This document shows positions 7,797 to 8,949 of a DNA stretch of 8,949 bases, in pieces; the stretch's first letter is position 1; each line of letters opens with the position of its first letter. Source of the DNA: UMGS755 sp045595795 (GTDB lineage: Bacteria; Bacillota; Clostridia; UBA1381; UBA9506); NCBI GenBank assembly GCA_045595795.1, contig JAZOBC010000062.1, positions 1 through 8,949 of the forward strand. The letters run 5' to 3'. The notes beneath the pieces were generated by a model. It saw only the letters and a list, made by a program, of their open reading frames with translations. It had not been told where the DNA came from and did not search any database. The translations under genes were made by a program, and so were the position numbers.

Positions 7797-7866
7797 ACCG
7801 TCTTGACGGTAGCAGTGCACTGTGTGCAGTTATAATAATTTTCAGTGCGCCTTGAAGCACCGTCAA
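7797..7866. repeat. Nested inverted repeat downstream of the upstream gene
   Basis: TTGACGGT at 7803-7810 is complementary to ACCGTCAA at 7859-7866, and inside it GCACTG (7817-7822) pairs with CAGTGC (7843-7848), giving one interrupted stem. Two local palindromes compete: ACCGTC/GACGGT (7797-7810) and CAGTGCACTG (7813-7822). The region could therefore fold in alternative ways. It may be a second decayed repeat element or part of an mRNA 3' end. No protein is encoded. Confidence 0.45.
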
Positions 7867-7872
7867 CATAAT

Positions 7873-7913
7873 AGCCTTATAGGCTTAGTGCATGCCACCG
7901 GTTTTACCGGTGG
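7873..7913 (-). terminator. Possible weak terminator: hairpin pair just after the upstream gene
   Basis: CCACCGGT (7895-7902) pairs perfectly with ACCGGTGG (7906-7913) around a 3-base loop, 25 bases past the stop codon of the upstream gene. A smaller AGCCT/AGGCT hairpin (7873-7885) follows in the direction of transcription. The position suits a terminator or 3' stability hairpin, but there is no T-run after either stem, so intrinsic termination is doubtful. Confidence 0.3.
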
Positions 7914-7938
7914 TTATGACTTTGTTAAAAATGAATGA

Positions 7939-8949
7939 TTATTGTGCAACGGTTACTGCAATAGCTTCACGAACCGGAGATAGTGCTACTGCATCCCACA
8001 AGAATGCCTTAATGGTTTCACCTGCTTTAACATTCTTGGTGAAGCTTGCTGTGGTCTCGCTGCCTGCCTTTGTGCCGGCAACTGCCTCAGACATAACCGT
8101 GTTGCTTTCATAATGTGCTGCAACAACATAAGCATTGATGGTGCTTGCGCTGTCGCCGTAGCAAACCGTGATGTTGTGCTCGCCTGCAGAAATGGTAGAG
8201 CCATTTGCATAAGCCACGCCGTCAATCAATACATAATCTTTAAAGGTATCCAGCGTGATGGTTTTGGAAACAAAGCCATCAGAGAAGGTTACATCAATTT
8301 TAGCCACGTCGGCTGCTGCACTTGCGGTCAGCTTGCTGCCATCTGCGCTAAAGCCTGCAGCGGTTGTGCTGACGGTTAAGTTGCTGACTGCGCTGCCGTC
8401 GTTATAGGCTGCTGTCATGGTATAGTCCTTAGAACCTGCACCGGGGATTTCAATCTTAACAGCTTCGGGAACGATGGAAATCTCGTTGCCTGCATACAGA
8501 ACTGCATTGCGAAGCGGTACTGCGAACTCGAAGGTTGCAGGAGCATTGGTGTTGCAATCCGTAGTCTTTCTTGTGGTTTTCACAACCCATGCATCTCCCT
8601 CTTTAACAGAAAGAGAGTACTCTCCGGTTGTCATGTCAAAGCTTATTGCAAAATCAGTCCAGTCACCATAGGGAGCATTGCCAAAGTAATTCGCTGCGCC
8701 ATAAGTACCCTCGCTGTTCCAATTGCTGAAGAACGCTTTTTGACCCGCACTTGCACGAAGATGTACCAATCGACCGCCGGCTGCATCATAGGCATTAATG
8801 AAAACAGCACCTTCTGATGTTCCATCCCAGTTATATTGTCCCTTTAAGGTTACTGTGCTGCAGTTTGCAGCAGCACCGCCAAGGTTAACCGTAACAGGAG
8901 CTGCTATTGTTGCCGTTGTGTAATCTTTACCTGCGCTGATAAAGTTCGG
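7939..8949 (-). CDS. Secreted multi-domain beta-sandwich protein, C-terminal 336 residues (N-terminus outside window)
   Basis: The frame is open from the window edge to the TAA at 7939-7941, so the start and any signal peptide or SLH domains are missing. Counting from the edge, residues 1-158 look like a concanavalin/LamG-like jelly roll (alternating hydrophobic strands with AVFINAYDA, WTDFAISFD and AVLYAGNEISI). Residues 163-233 resemble a bacterial Ig-like domain. A short beta segment (238-270) begins YVLIDGVAY. The end (270-336) resembles a small domain often found at the end of clostridial exported proteins, with VVAAHYE, then GETIKAFLWDAVALSP. A related domain sits mid-protein in the large SLH gene downstream, where the equivalents are MAVIYQNG and AEVFVLNESFAPMSP. 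This suggests common origin or shared ligand class. No wall anchor is visible at the C-terminus. The role is unknown; surface glycan binding or a tail attached to a missing N-terminal enzyme are both possible. Confidence 0.85.
   Translation of the reverse strand, partial: PNFISAGKDYTTATIAAPVTVNLGGAAANCSTVTLKGQYNWDGTSEGAVFINAYDAAGGRLVHLRASAGQKAFFSNWNSEGTYGAANYFGNAPYGDWTDFAISFDMTTGEYSLSVKEGDAWVVKTTRKTTDCNTNAPATFEFAVPLRNAVLYAGNEISIVPEAVKIEIPGAGSKDYTMTAAYNDGSAVSNLTVSTTAAGFSADGSKLTASAAADVAKIDVTFSDGFVSKTITLDTFKDYVLIDGVAYANGSTISAGEHNITVCYGDSASTINAYVVAAHYESNTVMSEAVAGTKAGSETTASFTKNVKAGETIKAFLWDAVALSPVREAIAVTVAQ

Noticed and set aside
7509..7938. CRISPR array in the repeat-rich gap
   Set aside because: The repeats are inverted, of differing sequence and length, and not direct repeats separated by regular spacers.
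7892..8113. Plus-strand open frame over the 3' end of the upstream gene
   Set aside because: It is antisense to a beta-sandwich domain with a recognisable terminal motif. There is no independent support.

Overview
The window reads as a cell-surface gene cluster from a Gram-positive anaerobe, most likely a clostridial Firmicute. The evidence is S-layer homology (SLH) domains, strong AAAGGT/AGAGGTG Shine-Dalgarno sites, TTG starts, and an intergenic palindromic element of a kind that I recall as common in gut Clostridia. I cannot name the species. All four genes lie on the minus strand, so transcription runs from high to low coordinates. The plus strand shows no credible gene.

Layout in the direction of transcription: (1) 8949-7939, the C-terminal 336 residues of a secreted multi-domain beta-sandwich protein whose N-terminus lies outside the window. 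(2) 7938-7509, a 430-base non-coding stretch packed with inverted repeats: several hairpins, a roughly 146-bp MITE-like element with long imperfect terminal inverted repeats, and a perfect 12-bp stem just upstream of the next gene. (3) 7508-3831, a 1225-residue secreted protein with Ig-like and concanavalin/LamG-like domains, a helical segment, a Gly/Asn/Ser linker and three C-terminal SLH domains. (4) 3790-1070, a 906-residue secreted protein with degenerate SLH modules at the N-terminus, a long beta-rich body and one DxDxDG calcium-type loop. (5) 1045-2, the first 348 residues of a secreted protein with two tandem carbohydrate-binding-like domains; its C-terminus lies outside the window.

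The last three genes are separated by only 40 and 24 bases, each with a good ribosome binding site and no terminator, so they are probably one operon. The upstream gene shares a C-terminal domain type and a LamG-like fold with the 1225-residue protein, so it is probably functionally related even though the hairpin-rich gap may separate the transcripts. No catalytic domain is visible in any of the four. The simplest reading is a set of exported proteins that bind the cell wall through SLH domains and present glycan- or ligand-binding beta-sandwich modules. That function is an inference from architecture. The missing ends of the two partial genes could hold enzymes or further anchors.
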